Shown: positions 1 to 6,704, counted from the stretch's first letter. The stretch is DNA of 32,263 nt from an uncultured Verrucomicrobia subdivision 3 bacterium (GCA_903870815.1 CAIQEI010000019.1:1-32263); one strand, 5' to 3'. Made by a program: numbers and translations. The notes: a model not told the origin generated them from the sequence alone.

Positions 1-167
1 AAGTTTTTGCCGGTGAAACTTGAACCCGTATAAACCATGCGCTCCACCACTTCGAGCCTATGGCTTTTTATGAAGTCAAAAACCTCGGCGGATTCTGATT
101 GTCTGGTTAGGCCATCGCCGCTACTTTGTCTCCCGGAACTTATGCGGTTGTATAGATACGTTTTCAT
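1..167 (-). CDS. Serine recombinase (resolvase/invertase family), N-terminal fragment cut by window edge
   Basis: An open minus-strand frame runs from an ATG at 167 down to the left edge with no stop, giving 55 codons. The protein begins MKTYLYNRISSGRQ, which fits the start of the serine recombinase catalytic domain: Arg8 and Ser10 sit where gamma-delta resolvase has its catalytic Arg8 and Ser10. The following GDGLTRQ stretch resembles the Gly-x-x-x-x-Arg-Gln segment of that domain. Such enzymes cut and rejoin DNA through a phosphoserine intermediate. Only the first 55 residues are visible, so small resolvase and large phage-type integrase cannot be told apart. It is divergent from the NUDIX gene, with 21 bases between the two starts. 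I see no clear ribosome binding site. It may mark the edge of a mobile element lying to the left. Confidence 0.7.
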   Translation of the reverse strand, partial: MKTYLYNRISSGRQSSGDGLTRQSESAEVFDFIKSHRLEVVERMVYTGSSFTGKN

Positions 168-188
168 TGATTTTATTGAGCTTTTACC

Positions 189-692
189 GTGAATCCGAAA
201 CTTTGTCAACATTTCCAAATCGCCACGCTGCTTTACTGCTTCAATGAGGCGGGTGAAATCCTCCTGCTCGAACGCAGCCAGGAACCGAACCGCGGCTTTT
301 GGAGTCCGTGCGGCGGCAAGCTGAAAATGGACATTGGCGAATCGCCTTACGCCTGTGCCGCCCGCGAGGCGCACGAGGAAATCGGCCTGCCGCTGGCACC
401 CTCGGATTTGCAACTGGCCGGTCTCATTAGCGAACACGGCTACCAGGGGCAGACGCACTGGCTGATGTTTTTGTTTGAGGTAAAAGTGAAATTGAAAATT
501 TTGCCGCCGCCGCACGCCGAAGGACGCTTCGGATTTTTCCCGCGCGAAAAGATTTTTGATTTGAACATTCCGCAGACGGACCGCGAGCGGATCTGGCCGT
601 GGTTCTGGCGGTTTCGCGGCGGCTTTTTCGCGGCGCACTGCCATTGCCACGCGGACGGGCGGAACGACTGGACGCTCGAAGAAACCAAATGA
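189..692 (+). CDS. NUDIX hydrolase
   Basis: This 167-residue protein has a NUDIX box at about residues 42-68. The core reads E-x7-R-E-A-H-E-E-I-G-L, with the metal-binding REAHEE present. NUDIX enzymes hydrolyse nucleoside diphosphates linked to another moiety, using Mg2+ or Mn2+; the substrate cannot be read from the sequence. The spacing is unusual: GGKLKMDIGE has two more residues between the GG and the first E than the usual GGxxExGE. The start is GTG at 189, since no ATG lies near. The upstream Shine-Dalgarno is weak (a GAG about 8 bases before). It is followed after 104 bases by tadA, with an inverted repeat between, so an operon is possible but not shown. A second, unrelated NUDIX gene lies near the right end. 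Confidence 0.88.
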   Translation: MNPKLCQHFQIATLLYCFNEAGEILLLERSQEPNRGFWSPCGGKLKMDIGESPYACAAREAHEEIGLPLAPSDLQLAGLISEHGYQGQTHWLMFLFEVKVKLKILPPPHAEGRFGFFPREKIFDLNIPQTDRERIWPWFWRFRGGFFAAHCHCHADGRNDWTLEETK

Positions 693-702
693 AGAAACAT
701 CG

Positions 703-789
703 AACATTCAACGTTCAACGCCCAACATTCAAGGTTGCGGCGGAAACGCGTGTATTTGATTCGGTGTTGAATGTTGAGCGTTGAATGTT
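703..789. repeat. Imperfect inverted repeat, family AACATTCAACG
   Basis: The left arm at 703-719 reads AACATTCAACGTTCAAC. The right arm at 773-789 is its reverse complement at 16 of 17 positions. A further half copy (CCAACATTCAA) follows the left arm. A related phrase occurs at 29815-29837. The element fills the gap between the NUDIX gene and tadA and reaches to within 7 bases of the preferred tadA start. It could fold into a stem-loop in RNA. It looks like a dispersed intergenic element rather than a gene-specific site. Confidence 0.8.
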
Positions 790-796
790 TTTCCTT

Positions 797-1300
797 ATGA
801 GCGATCCCATCATTGACCTGCACAGCGACGATTATTTCATGGGCGAGGCGCTGCGGCAGGCGGCCAAGGCTTATGAGCTGGGCGAGGTGCCCGTCGGCGC
901 GGTCATCGTGCGCGAAGGCCGCATTATCGCTCGCGCGGCCAACCAGGTGGAGGCGCTCAAGGACGCCACGGCGCACGCGGAAATGCTGGCGCTCACACAG
1001 GCGCAAAACGCCGCGGGCGACTGGCGGCTGACGGACTGCACCCTGTACGTCACCAAGGAGCCGTGCCCGATGTGCGCCGGGGCCGTCGTCCACACGCGGC
1101 TGGCGCGGGTGGTTTTTGGGGCGGGCGACCCCAAGGGTGGCGCGGCGGGCGGCGCGCTGAACCTGCTGCAATTTCCCACGCTAAACCACCGGTGCGAGAT
1201 CACCTCCGGCGTGCGGCTGGCGGAATGCCGCGAGCTGTTGCGAAGTTTTTTTGCCGCGCAACGGGCGGCCAAGGCCAAGGTGAACGGCGAGGAAACGTGA
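797..1300 (+). CDS. tadA: tRNA-specific adenosine deaminase TadA
   Basis: TadA deaminates adenosine 34 of tRNA-Arg(ACG) to inosine, which allows wobble reading of CGN codons. From the ATG at 797 the protein has 167 residues, normal for the family. The zinc site is intact: His60 with catalytic Glu62 in HAE, and Cys90 and Cys93 in PCPMC. The C-terminal half (GAxDPKGGAAGG) also fits TadA rather than cytidine deaminase. An in-frame ATG at 785 would add MFFL, but it lies inside the inverted repeat, so 797 is preferred. Neither start has a clear Shine-Dalgarno. The C-terminal 15 residues (Ala/Lys-rich) extend beyond the conserved fold. Confidence in the family is high; the exact start is less sure. 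Confidence 0.93.
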   Translation: MSDPIIDLHSDDYFMGEALRQAAKAYELGEVPVGAVIVREGRIIARAANQVEALKDATAHAEMLALTQAQNAAGDWRLTDCTLYVTKEPCPMCAGAVVHTRLARVVFGAGDPKGGAAGGALNLLQFPTLNHRCEITSGVRLAECRELLRSFFAAQRAAKAKVNGEET

Positions 1301-1432
1301 GATGACAGTTTGCCCCCTCTGAAAAGTCCTAGGTCAGGACGAACGCGGAGCGTCTTTAACTGCGCAGTTCAGCACCGTATTTCTCCAGTACGATGGCAAT
1401 CTTCGCCGCGAGTAATCCCGAGCCAACGGCAT
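1301..1432. other. Intergenic, no gene seen
   Basis: This is the gap between tadA and the convergent pseudopilin gene. It contains a perfect 12-base palindrome, AACTGCGCAGTT, at 1358-1369. Short open frames here have no recognisable content. The stretch may be part of another dispersed repeat, but only one copy is visible in this window. Confidence 0.4.
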
Positions 1433-1463
1433 AAAAAAACGAGGCCGCCTGATGGCGGCCTCG
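1433..1463 (-). terminator. Rho-independent terminator of the pseudopilin gene
   Basis: A 10-bp perfect stem, CGAGGCCGCC (1440-1449) with GGCGGCCTCG (1454-1463), closes a TGAT loop. Read on the minus strand it is followed by seven T (complement of 1433-1439). It lies 23 bases past the stop codon at 1486. This is a textbook intrinsic terminator. Confidence 0.9.
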
Positions 1464-1485
1464 TCGCGAGCGGCAAGCTTGTCGC

Positions 1486-2220
1486 TTATTGAAAGAAGGT
1501 GAAACCCGGTGTCGGGGTTGACGTTGTGCCGTTGACAAAAGCGGTATTTGCCGTAGTCAGCGTGGCACCTTGCACGCTGCCGTCCGCCAACAGCAGATTG
1601 CCTGACCCTTGGTGCATATCATTTGCGGTCCAGGTCCAAAGCACAGCGGCAGAGTATGCTTTTCCAGCAACATATCTCGTAGTTGCGGCCTGAACTGAGG
1701 TGGCGGTGCCACCGCCTTGTCCGATGGAGTCATCGCCTGCCAAGATGGATTGCGGATAAGCATCGTTGGCATCACCGCCGACGAAATAGCTCACAGTAGA
1801 AGCACTAAAGACCGGATTCCCGGGGGCGGCCCAAGCGGTGGCGGGTTGGGTATGATTGTTATCCGAGGGGCACCAGACAACCTTGGGATTTTGCAACTGA
1901 TTTTTCATAGCCTGGAATAAAACGTCAATGGTAGTACCCGGTGCGGTGGCCCCGTGCTGCACGGCTTCTGAACCCCCACCATTGGCTGTCGATATTGCCA
2001 TGGGATATGAGTCACCATTATCACCCGCCCAGAGTTTCATGGAGAGGCCAACCTGCTTGAGGTTGCTGGTGCAGTTGATTTTCTGGGCCTTGCGCTTGGC
2101 GGCCGCGAGGGCGGGCAGCAGCATGGCCGCGAGAATCGCGATAATCGCGATGACGACGAGGAGTTCGATGAGGGTAAACGCTTTGAGCGCTTTTTTCGGT
2201 TGTAGTTTCATATTTTTCAT
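1486..2220 (-). CDS. Type II pseudopilin-like protein with H-X9-DG motif
   Basis: This 244-residue protein is exported and anchored as a type II secretion/type IV pilus pseudopilin. It starts with a short basic leader (about 14 residues, rich in Lys) followed by [20 protein letters not shown]. Prepilin peptidase would cut just before this Phe, with Ala at -1 instead of the usual Gly. Glu at +5 is kept. After the hydrophobic helix (to about residue 37) come the basic segment and the globular domain. Near the C-terminus [12 protein letters not shown] matches the H-X9-DG motif of a large family in Planctomycetes, Verrucomicrobia and Lentisphaerae. The gene is a single unit with its own promoter and terminator, far from the gspD/E block. 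Its exact role, as a secretion pseudopilus part or a separate surface protein, is unknown. Confidence 0.92.
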   Translation of the reverse strand: MKNMKLQPKKALKAFTLIELLVVIAIIAILAAMLLPALAAAKRKAQKINCTSNLKQVGLSMKLWAGDNGDSYPMAISTANGGGSEAVQHGATAPGTTIDVLFQAMKNQLQNPKVVWCPSDNNHTQPATAWAAPGNPVFSASTVSYFVGGDANDAYPQSILAGDDSIGQGGGTATSVQAATTRYVAGKAYSAAVLWTWTANDMHQGSGNLLLADGSVQGATLTTANTAFVNGTTSTPTPGFTFFQ

Positions 2221-2247
2221 TTGGTTGTTTCCGGGGACAAGCGCGGG

Positions 2248-2275
2248 ATTTTAGACAAACTTGCGTCACTGTCAA
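2248..2275 (-). promoter_or_regulatory. Sigma-70-type promoter of the pseudopilin gene
   Basis: On the minus strand, TTGACA (2275-2270) is followed by a 16-base spacer and TAAAAT (2253-2248). The predicted start is near 2241, leaving a leader of about 20 bases before the ATG at 2220. The -35 box is a perfect match and the -10 box differs at one position. This is the best promoter in the window. Confidence 0.72.
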
Positions 2276-2374
2276 CACGGATGGTTGATTTACTTTAGCA
2301 ATGCCGGTGCCAAGTGGAAAACATCACCAAAGCCCAATGAATCCACCTTTTGATTTTCGCAACCGACCTTGGAT

Positions 2375-2411
2375 GCGTGAAATTCTCACGCCAAACGCGT
2401 GAGGTTCACGC
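2375..2411. promoter_or_regulatory. Two tandem palindromes GCGTGA..TCACGC, operator-like
   Basis: The first dyad is GCGTGA (2375-2380), AATTC, TCACGC (2386-2391). The second is GCGTGA (2397-2402), GGT, TCACGC (2406-2411). Their centres, 2383 and 2404, are 21 bases apart, about two helical turns, so two dimers would bind the same DNA face. They lie about 100-135 bases upstream of the pseudopilin -35 box and about 390 bases before the helix-turn-helix gene. The binding protein is not known. They could also form two small RNA hairpins. Confidence 0.5.
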
Positions 2412-2799
2412 AGGATGGGAAAGTTATTGGTTGAGGCAAGCAGTTGCCAGATCGGCGGCGCGCTCAACCGCAACTCCATTCTCATGCCGCCCGTTCGGGT
2501 TGGAGTTCAAGCTTTAGCTTGTCCCCCTGTTTATACCGCGTCTCAAATTTCAGCATTTCAGTCTGGGCATTTAAACCAAACTCGCTTATCGGCAGGCACG
2601 GCCCGCTCTCCGCGGTTAAGGATTTTCATGCATTACATTATTAACTCTTCAACAGAAAAAACGGCGCCGGATAAATTTTATTAAATAATGTATTTGACTT
2701 AGTTTATAGCTTTATACAGACTTTCGCCCGTCAGCCTCAGAGCCGGCCGCGGGCCGCAGGCCGGCGGAAATAATGGGGTAAATTAAAATTAGATTGCCT
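2412..2799. other. Intergenic region with hairpin and AT-rich stretch, no convincing gene
   Basis: No open frame here resembles a protein. An 89-codon frame (2415-2684) crosses the phrase TTGGAGTTCAAGCTTTAGC (around 2501-2520), which I recall as a dispersed intergenic repeat. An AT-rich stretch at 2636-2720 holds a near-palindrome (ACATTATTAA at 2636-2645, TTAAATAATGT near 2680-2690). A GC-rich hairpin follows: GCCGGCC (2742-2748) pairing with GGCCGGC (2759-2765). The AT-rich part may carry the promoter of the next gene, but I find no well-spaced -35/-10 pair. Confidence 0.4.
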
Positions 2800-3210
2800 A
2801 TGCACGACGACAATACCGTTCAACGTTTCATACAACTGCGCGCCAAAGGCTGGACCTATGAGCGGCTCATGACCGAACTCAACGTCTCCAAGCCCACGCT
2901 CATTGCTTGGTGCCGCAAACACCAGTTCCAGATCCAAAACCTCAAGGCTATCGAAATGGAAGCCCTGGGCGATAAGTGGCTGGACTCCGTCTCCGACCGC
3001 GTCGATGGCTTGGGCGGGCAGCTCCGTCTGGTCGAGGCGGAGATCCGTCAGCGGAGTGTAAGCGATCTTTCCACCGCGCAGCTTTATTCGTTGACCCATA
3101 GCCTGCGCCGGCAGATCGCTCAATGCACCAGCACCACCGGATTCACCATCCCCGTGTCGGAAATCCCGGCCGATGAATACCACGAGCAAGTCCAAGACGT
3201 GCGTTGCTGA
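2800..3210 (+). CDS. Small helix-turn-helix protein of unknown function
   Basis: This 136-residue protein starts at ATG 2800; a TTG two codons upstream is possible. Residues about 4-36 form a likely helix-turn-helix: RAKGWTYERLMTELNVSKPT followed by LIAWCRKH. It resembles the small DNA-binding domains found beside resolvases and phage terminase small subunits. The middle (residues about 47-105) is charged and probably helical. The C-terminal part (FTIPVSEIPADEY) has no motif that I can name. Base composition is like that of its neighbours. It stands alone on the plus strand with repeats on both sides and no close partner. It could be a regulator or a left-over of a mobile element; the sequence does not decide. 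Confidence 0.65.
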   Translation: MHDDNTVQRFIQLRAKGWTYERLMTELNVSKPTLIAWCRKHQFQIQNLKAIEMEALGDKWLDSVSDRVDGLGGQLRLVEAEIRQRSVSDLSTAQLYSLTHSLRRQIAQCTSTTGFTIPVSEIPADEYHEQVQDVRC

Positions 3211-3219
3211 ACCCGAATA

Positions 3220-3261
3220 CTTTACCTTCCAAAACTTTTTTTTGGTAAAGAAAAGGTAAAG
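3220..3261. repeat. Direct and inverted GGTAAAG repeats after the helix-turn-helix gene
   Basis: CTTTACCTT (3220-3228) is inverted as AAGGTAAAG (3253-3261). The 11-base unit GGTAAAGAAAA occurs twice in tandem (3244-3254 and, with one change, 3255-3265). CCAAAA (3229-3234) can also pair with TTTTGG (3240-3245). The RNA would fold and contains eight T in a row (3236-3243), so termination of the preceding gene is possible, but the layout is not the standard stem-then-T form. Confidence 0.45.
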
Positions 3262-3512
3262 AAATAATATTTAGTGGCCGCCGACGTGAGTCGGCTCAAT
3301 TAAATGAATAGCACATCAGGGGTAGGGCGTTTAGTCCTCTGCCCCGCCGGTCTTTGCCGCCGGCCACCATTGCCAACCAACGTGATTTTGATTCGCCATG
3401 GCGTCCTGCACGGAGCATTGCGCCCTGCCTGAACTCCTTGCACAGGCCAACCGGTTTAGCCGAGCCTTCAGCATTGATTTCTGCGCGCCAATGCCGAACA
3501 CTGGCCAGCCCT
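3262..3512. other. Leader region of glyQS with small hairpin, no gene seen
   Basis: A perfect stem GCCGAC-GTGA-GTCGGC lies at 3280-3295, inside a phrase (GTGGCCGCCGACGTGAGTCGG) of dispersed-repeat character. The rest stays open in the glyQS frame up to 3354, but the translation there has no family resemblance, so I treat it as leader. I find no T-box core motif or other recognisable riboswitch. Confidence 0.4.
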
Positions 3513-5147
3513 ATGGCCGAACCTAAAGAGAATTTGCAGATGGAAAAAATTGTGTCGCTGTGCAAACGGCGCGGGTTCATTTTCCAGTCGTCGGAGATAT
3601 ACGGCGGCCTGAACGGTTTCTGGGACTACGGCCCGCTGGGCGCGGAGCTCAAGCGGAACGTCAAGGAGCTTTGGTGGAACACCATGACGCGCCAGCGCGA
3701 CGACGTGGCGGGCCTGGAGGCGACCATCATCATGTCGCCGGAGATCTGGAAGGCCAGCGGGCACGTGGCGACGTTCAGCGATCCGATGATTGACTGCAAA
3801 ACGTGCAAAGGCCGGTTCCGGGCGGATCAGATTTCGGAAATTCCCTGCCCGCAGAAGCCGAGCCGGATGGTCAACGAGTGCGCGGGCGAGAAAACCGAAG
3901 CGCGTCCGTTCAACCTGATGTTCAAGACGCACACCGGGCCGCTGGAATCGGATGAAAACATCGCGTATCTCCGCCCGGAAACCGCGCAGGCGATTTTCGC
4001 GCAGTTCAAGAACGTGCTGGAAACGGCGCGACAGAAGGTGCCGTTCGGCATTGCGCAGGTCGGCAAGGCGTTCCGCAACGAGGTGACGCCGCGCAACTTC
4101 ACCTTCCGCTCGCGCGAGTTCGAGCAGATGGAGCTGGAATTTTTCATCAAGCCGGATGAGGTGATTCAGGCGATTCATGGTTCGGTGGCGACGATTTCTG
4201 AAAATCCGCAATCCGCAATCCGCAATCCGCAATCAAATTGGGGCTGGCAGGCGTGGCACCAATACTGGGTCGAGGAACGCGTGCGCTTTTACGAGGGCAT
4301 CGGGCTGGCGCGCGCGACGCTGGGCTTTCATCACCAGACGCCGGCGGAACTGGCGCATTACGCGCGGGCCTGCACGGATATCCTGTTCAAGTTCCCGTTC
4401 AGCAAAAAGGACGAGGCGGGCAACGCGGCCGGCGACGAACTGGAAGGCATCGCCGCCCGCAGCGATTTTGACCTGAGCCAGCATCAGCGCTTCTCCGGCA
4501 AGCCGATGGGCGTATTCGACGAGGAACTGCGCGCCGCGTGGGCCAAGCTGCCGAAGGAAAAACAGGATGACCTGTGGAAGCGGTATTACGAGCATCGCAA
4601 AAATTATCTGACGAAATCCGCCAAGCCGGACGAAACGCCGGAGCAAATCTCGCAGCAGGCGACAGAGGACGCGAACGGGCTGGCGAAGGGCCAATACCTC
4701 CCACACGTGATTGAACCGAGCGCGGGCGTGGACCGGCTGATCCTCGCGCTCATCGCCAACGCGTATTCCGAAGTGACCAAGACGGACGACAAGGGCAAAA
4801 GCGAGACGACGGTGGTGATGAAGTTCCATCCGCGCGTTGCGCCGGTCAAGGTCGGGGTATTTCCGCTGCTGAAAAACAAGCCGGAACTGGTGGCCAAAGC
4901 GCAGGCGATTTATGAACTGCTGCGGCCGCACCTGAAGACGGTTTACGATGACGGCGGCTCCATCGGCAAACGCTATGCGCGCCAGGATGAGGCCGGCACG
5001 CCGTTTTGCGTGACGATTGATTTTGACACGCTCGGCGAAAAGCCCGAGCTGCTCGACACCGTGACGGTCCGCCACCGCGACGACGGGAAACAGGAACGGC
5101 TGAAAATTTCCGAACTGTTGGAGTTTTTGCTGTCAAAGATTCGTTGA
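3513..5147 (+). CDS. glyQS: Glycyl-tRNA synthetase, single-chain homodimeric type
   Basis: This class II enzyme attaches glycine to tRNA-Gly. It is the one-chain type (as in Thermus and eukaryotes), not the alpha/beta type. From ATG 3513 it has 544 residues. The N-terminus (CKRRGFIFQSSEIYGGLNG) is characteristic. Motif 2 FRNE lies at residues 187-190, followed by FTFRSREFEQMELEFF. The motif 3 region is VIEPSAGVDR, and the C-terminal anticodon-binding domain starts around HPRVAPVKVGVFPL. Oddity: residues 230-242 (ENPQSAIRNPQSN) are encoded by a 7-bp tandem repeat. ATG 3540 (MEKIVSLC) is an alternative start with a better-placed AAAGAG upstream; the open frame reaches back to 3354. The stop overlaps the start of the next gene. 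Confidence 0.95.
   Translation: MAEPKENLQMEKIVSLCKRRGFIFQSSEIYGGLNGFWDYGPLGAELKRNVKELWWNTMTRQRDDVAGLEATIIMSPEIWKASGHVATFSDPMIDCKTCKGRFRADQISEIPCPQKPSRMVNECAGEKTEARPFNLMFKTHTGPLESDENIAYLRPETAQAIFAQFKNVLETARQKVPFGIAQVGKAFRNEVTPRNFTFRSREFEQMELEFFIKPDEVIQAIHGSVATISENPQSAIRNPQSNWGWQAWHQYWVEERVRFYEGIGLARATLGFHHQTPAELAHYARACTDILFKFPFSKKDEAGNAAGDELEGIAARSDFDLSQHQRFSGKPMGVFDEELRAAWAKLPKEKQDDLWKRYYEHRKNYLTKSAKPDETPEQISQQATEDANGLAKGQYLPHVIEPSAGVDRLILALIANAYSEVTKTDDKGKSETTVVMKFHPRVAPVKVGVFPLLKNKPELVAKAQAIYELLRPHLKTVYDDGGSIGKRYARQDEAGTPFCVTIDFDTLGEKPELLDTVTVRHRDDGKQERLKISELLEFLLSKIR
4203..4234 (+). repeat. Tandem 7-bp repeat (AATCCGC x4) inside glyQS
   Basis: Four exact copies of AATCCGC (4203-4230) are followed by AATC (4231-4234). 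The tract is translated in frame as part of ENPQSAIRNPQSN. It lies between the motif 2 region and the conserved W-H-Q-Y-W-V-E-E-R segment, where compact GlyRS proteins have only a short surface loop. This repeat phrase is otherwise typical of intergenic DNA. Confidence 0.9.
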
Positions 5148-5641
5148 TGGCCGAAAACGCAAAAATTCCGGAAGCCAGGCTGAAGCGCGCCCCGACGCTG
5201 TATTTGATCATCGCGTTCAAAATCCTGAAGGGCGCAGTGGCGATGCTGCTGGCGTTGAAAATCCACAAGCTGAGGGAGGAGGACCTGCCGGAACAGTTTC
5301 AAAAGTTGCTGCTGTTCTTGCACCTCGACCCGGAAAAGAAATTTTTTGCGGACTTGGCCGACCGCGTGGCGGAAATCACCTCGACCAACCTCCAATGGGT
5401 GGTGATCTTCTCGGTGTTATACGGCCTGTTCATGCTGCTGCAGGCCGGCGGGCTGATCCTGCGCGTAACGTGGGTGGTCTGGCTGGTCATCGGCGAATCG
5501 GCCTTTTTTGTGCCTATCGAGCTGTTTGAAGAGGTGTCCAAGCCATCCTGGATCAAGTTTTGCCTCTTCGCCGTCAACGTGCTGATCGTGTTGTACCTGT
5601 ATGCCAACCGGGCGCGGCTCACCCGGCACCATCACCATTAA
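5147..5641 (+). CDS. DUF2127-family membrane protein
   Basis: This 164-residue inner-membrane protein of unknown function resembles DUF2127. Four hydrophobic segments are visible: about residues 18-37, 87-107, 109-129 and 142-157. The first is introduced by RAPTLYLIIAFKILKG, which I take as the family signature. A polar stretch of about 45 residues, including an amphipathic LPEQFQKLLLFLHLD, separates the first two. The protein ends with a natural run of four His. Its ATG (5147) shares the A of the glyQS stop TGA (TGATG), so the two are translationally coupled. No functional link to GlyRS is known to me; the coupling probably reflects shared transcription. A TTG at 5144 is a less likely start. 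Confidence 0.8.
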   Translation: MAENAKIPEARLKRAPTLYLIIAFKILKGAVAMLLALKIHKLREEDLPEQFQKLLLFLHLDPEKKFFADLADRVAEITSTNLQWVVIFSVLYGLFMLLQAGGLILRVTWVVWLVIGESAFFVPIELFEEVSKPSWIKFCLFAVNVLIVLYLYANRARLTRHHHH

Positions 5642-5717
5642 GGCGATTTATTTACTTGCCGCCGCCCCCGTCATGGCTTAACTAAAGGGCATCGTAAGAA
5701 TTAGCCAGACGACAGTT

Positions 5718-5731
5718 TTGATGTACATCAT
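5718..5731. promoter_or_regulatory. Palindrome resembling an FNR/CRP-family site upstream of infC
   Basis: TTGATGTACATCAT contains the perfect 12-base palindrome TGATGTACATCA (5719-5730). It matches the FNR-type pattern TTGAT-N4-ATCAA at nine of ten fixed positions. It is centred about 34 bases before the infC start. One site only, so it may be chance. Confidence 0.3.
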
Positions 5732-5758
5732 AAATCAGCTCCAACCAGCGAGGGTCGC

Positions 5759-6496
5759 TTGAGTCGCCCTTTTTCCCCGCGTAACTCCTCTCCCGTCTCG
5801 TCGATGCGTGTCAACGGCAAGATCCGCGCCCGCGAAGTGCGCGTGATCGGGCCCGACGGCAAGCAACTCGGCGTGTACCTGCTGAACGACGCCCTGAACC
5901 TCGCGCGCCAGCACGGCGTGGACCTGGTGGAGATTTCGGCCAATGCCGTGCCGCCCGTCTGTCGGATCATCGAGATCGGCAAGTTTCGCTACGAGATCGC
6001 CAAGAAAGAAAAGGAATCGCGCAAACATCAGCACGCCTCGACGGTCAAGGAGGTTCAGTTGAGCCCGCGCATCGACCCGCACGACCTTGGCATCAAGGTG
6101 CAGCACGCGGTGAATTTTCTCTGCGAAGACATGAAGGTGAAGGTTGCGCTCAAATTCCGCGGCCGCGAAATGGCGCACACCGAAATCGGCTTTGAGGTCA
6201 TCAACAAGTTCATCGCCGAGATTGCACCGTTCGGCCATCCCGATTTCACGCCCAAGCTCGTGGGCCGCGCCATCAACCTGATGATCAGCCCGCTCCCGCG
6301 GAACAAGCGCGCCAAAAACCCGCGCGCCGACGAGGACGACGAAGTTACGCCCGAGGAACCCGGCCACGCGCCGGAAAAAACACCGCCCCAAAAACCGCAC
6401 GCCCAGCCGGCCGCGGAAACAGCGAAGGTTCCGGTCGCCGAACAGCCGGCCGCCGACGGCCTGCAAAATCCGTTTGCCAATCTGGAAATCAAGTGA
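5759..6496 (+). CDS. infC: Translation initiation factor IF-3 with long C-terminal tail
   Basis: IF-3 binds the 30S subunit, keeps subunits apart and proofreads initiator tRNA and start codon. The N-domain starts at RVNGKIRAREVRVIGPDG, with LLNDALNLARQHGVDLVEIS; the linker is KFRYEIAKKEKESRKHQ; the C-domain (KEVQLSPRIDPHDLGIKV onward) is complete to about residue 180. About 65 further residues, rich in Pro, Glu and Ala, form a low-complexity tail ending NPFANLEIK; usual IF-3 length is about 170-180 residues. The start is taken as TTG 5759, preceded by GAGGG (5750-5754); ATG 5804 would leave only RVNG at the N-terminus. The usual partners rpmI and rplT do not follow. The upstream gap carries a palindrome at 5718-5731. 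Confidence 0.94.
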   Translation: MSRPFSPRNSSPVSSMRVNGKIRAREVRVIGPDGKQLGVYLLNDALNLARQHGVDLVEISANAVPPVCRIIEIGKFRYEIAKKEKESRKHQHASTVKEVQLSPRIDPHDLGIKVQHAVNFLCEDMKVKVALKFRGREMAHTEIGFEVINKFIAEIAPFGHPDFTPKLVGRAINLMISPLPRNKRAKNPRADEDDEVTPEEPGHAPEKTPPQKPHAQPAAETAKVPVAEQPAADGLQNPFANLEIK

Positions 6497-6570
6497 GCCG
6501 GCCGGCCGGGATTTGGGGGAAGCGAATTTTCAGCTAAATCAGCTTCATTTCCGTTTCCGGCAGGGTTTTG

Positions 6571-6681
6571 CCGCTTTCGAAAGCGGTGCCAAAGCACCCG
6601 CAGTAAAGACGCTTTGCGTTTACCAGGCAACTTGAAATTTCGCGAAGCTTCTGGACGGCGGGTGATTCACCGCCGCTTTTC
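6571..6681. terminator. Hairpins between infC and the convergent DUF2851 gene
   Basis: CCGCTTTCGAAAGCGG (6571-6586) is a perfect palindrome flanked by GGCA and TGCC. A second stem (CGGCGGGTGA with TCACCGCCG, one bulged G; 6656-6675) is followed by CTTTTC on the plus strand. Either may end transcription between these convergent genes, but the T-runs are short, so this is a weak call. Confidence 0.35.
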
Positions 6682-6704
6682 GCCCGCCGGCAGCCGCCGC
6701 CCAT

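Noticed and set aside
2415-2684. 89-codon open frame as a gene
   Set aside because: It crosses dispersed-repeat phrases, has no ribosome site and shows no protein-like pattern.
3354-3512. Extended N-terminus of GlyRS
   Set aside because: The frame is open but the residues do not resemble GlyRS, which starts properly at MAEPKEN or MEKIVSLC.
4203-4234. CRISPR-like repeat
   Set aside because: Units are 7 bases, contiguous and without spacers, within a coding gene.
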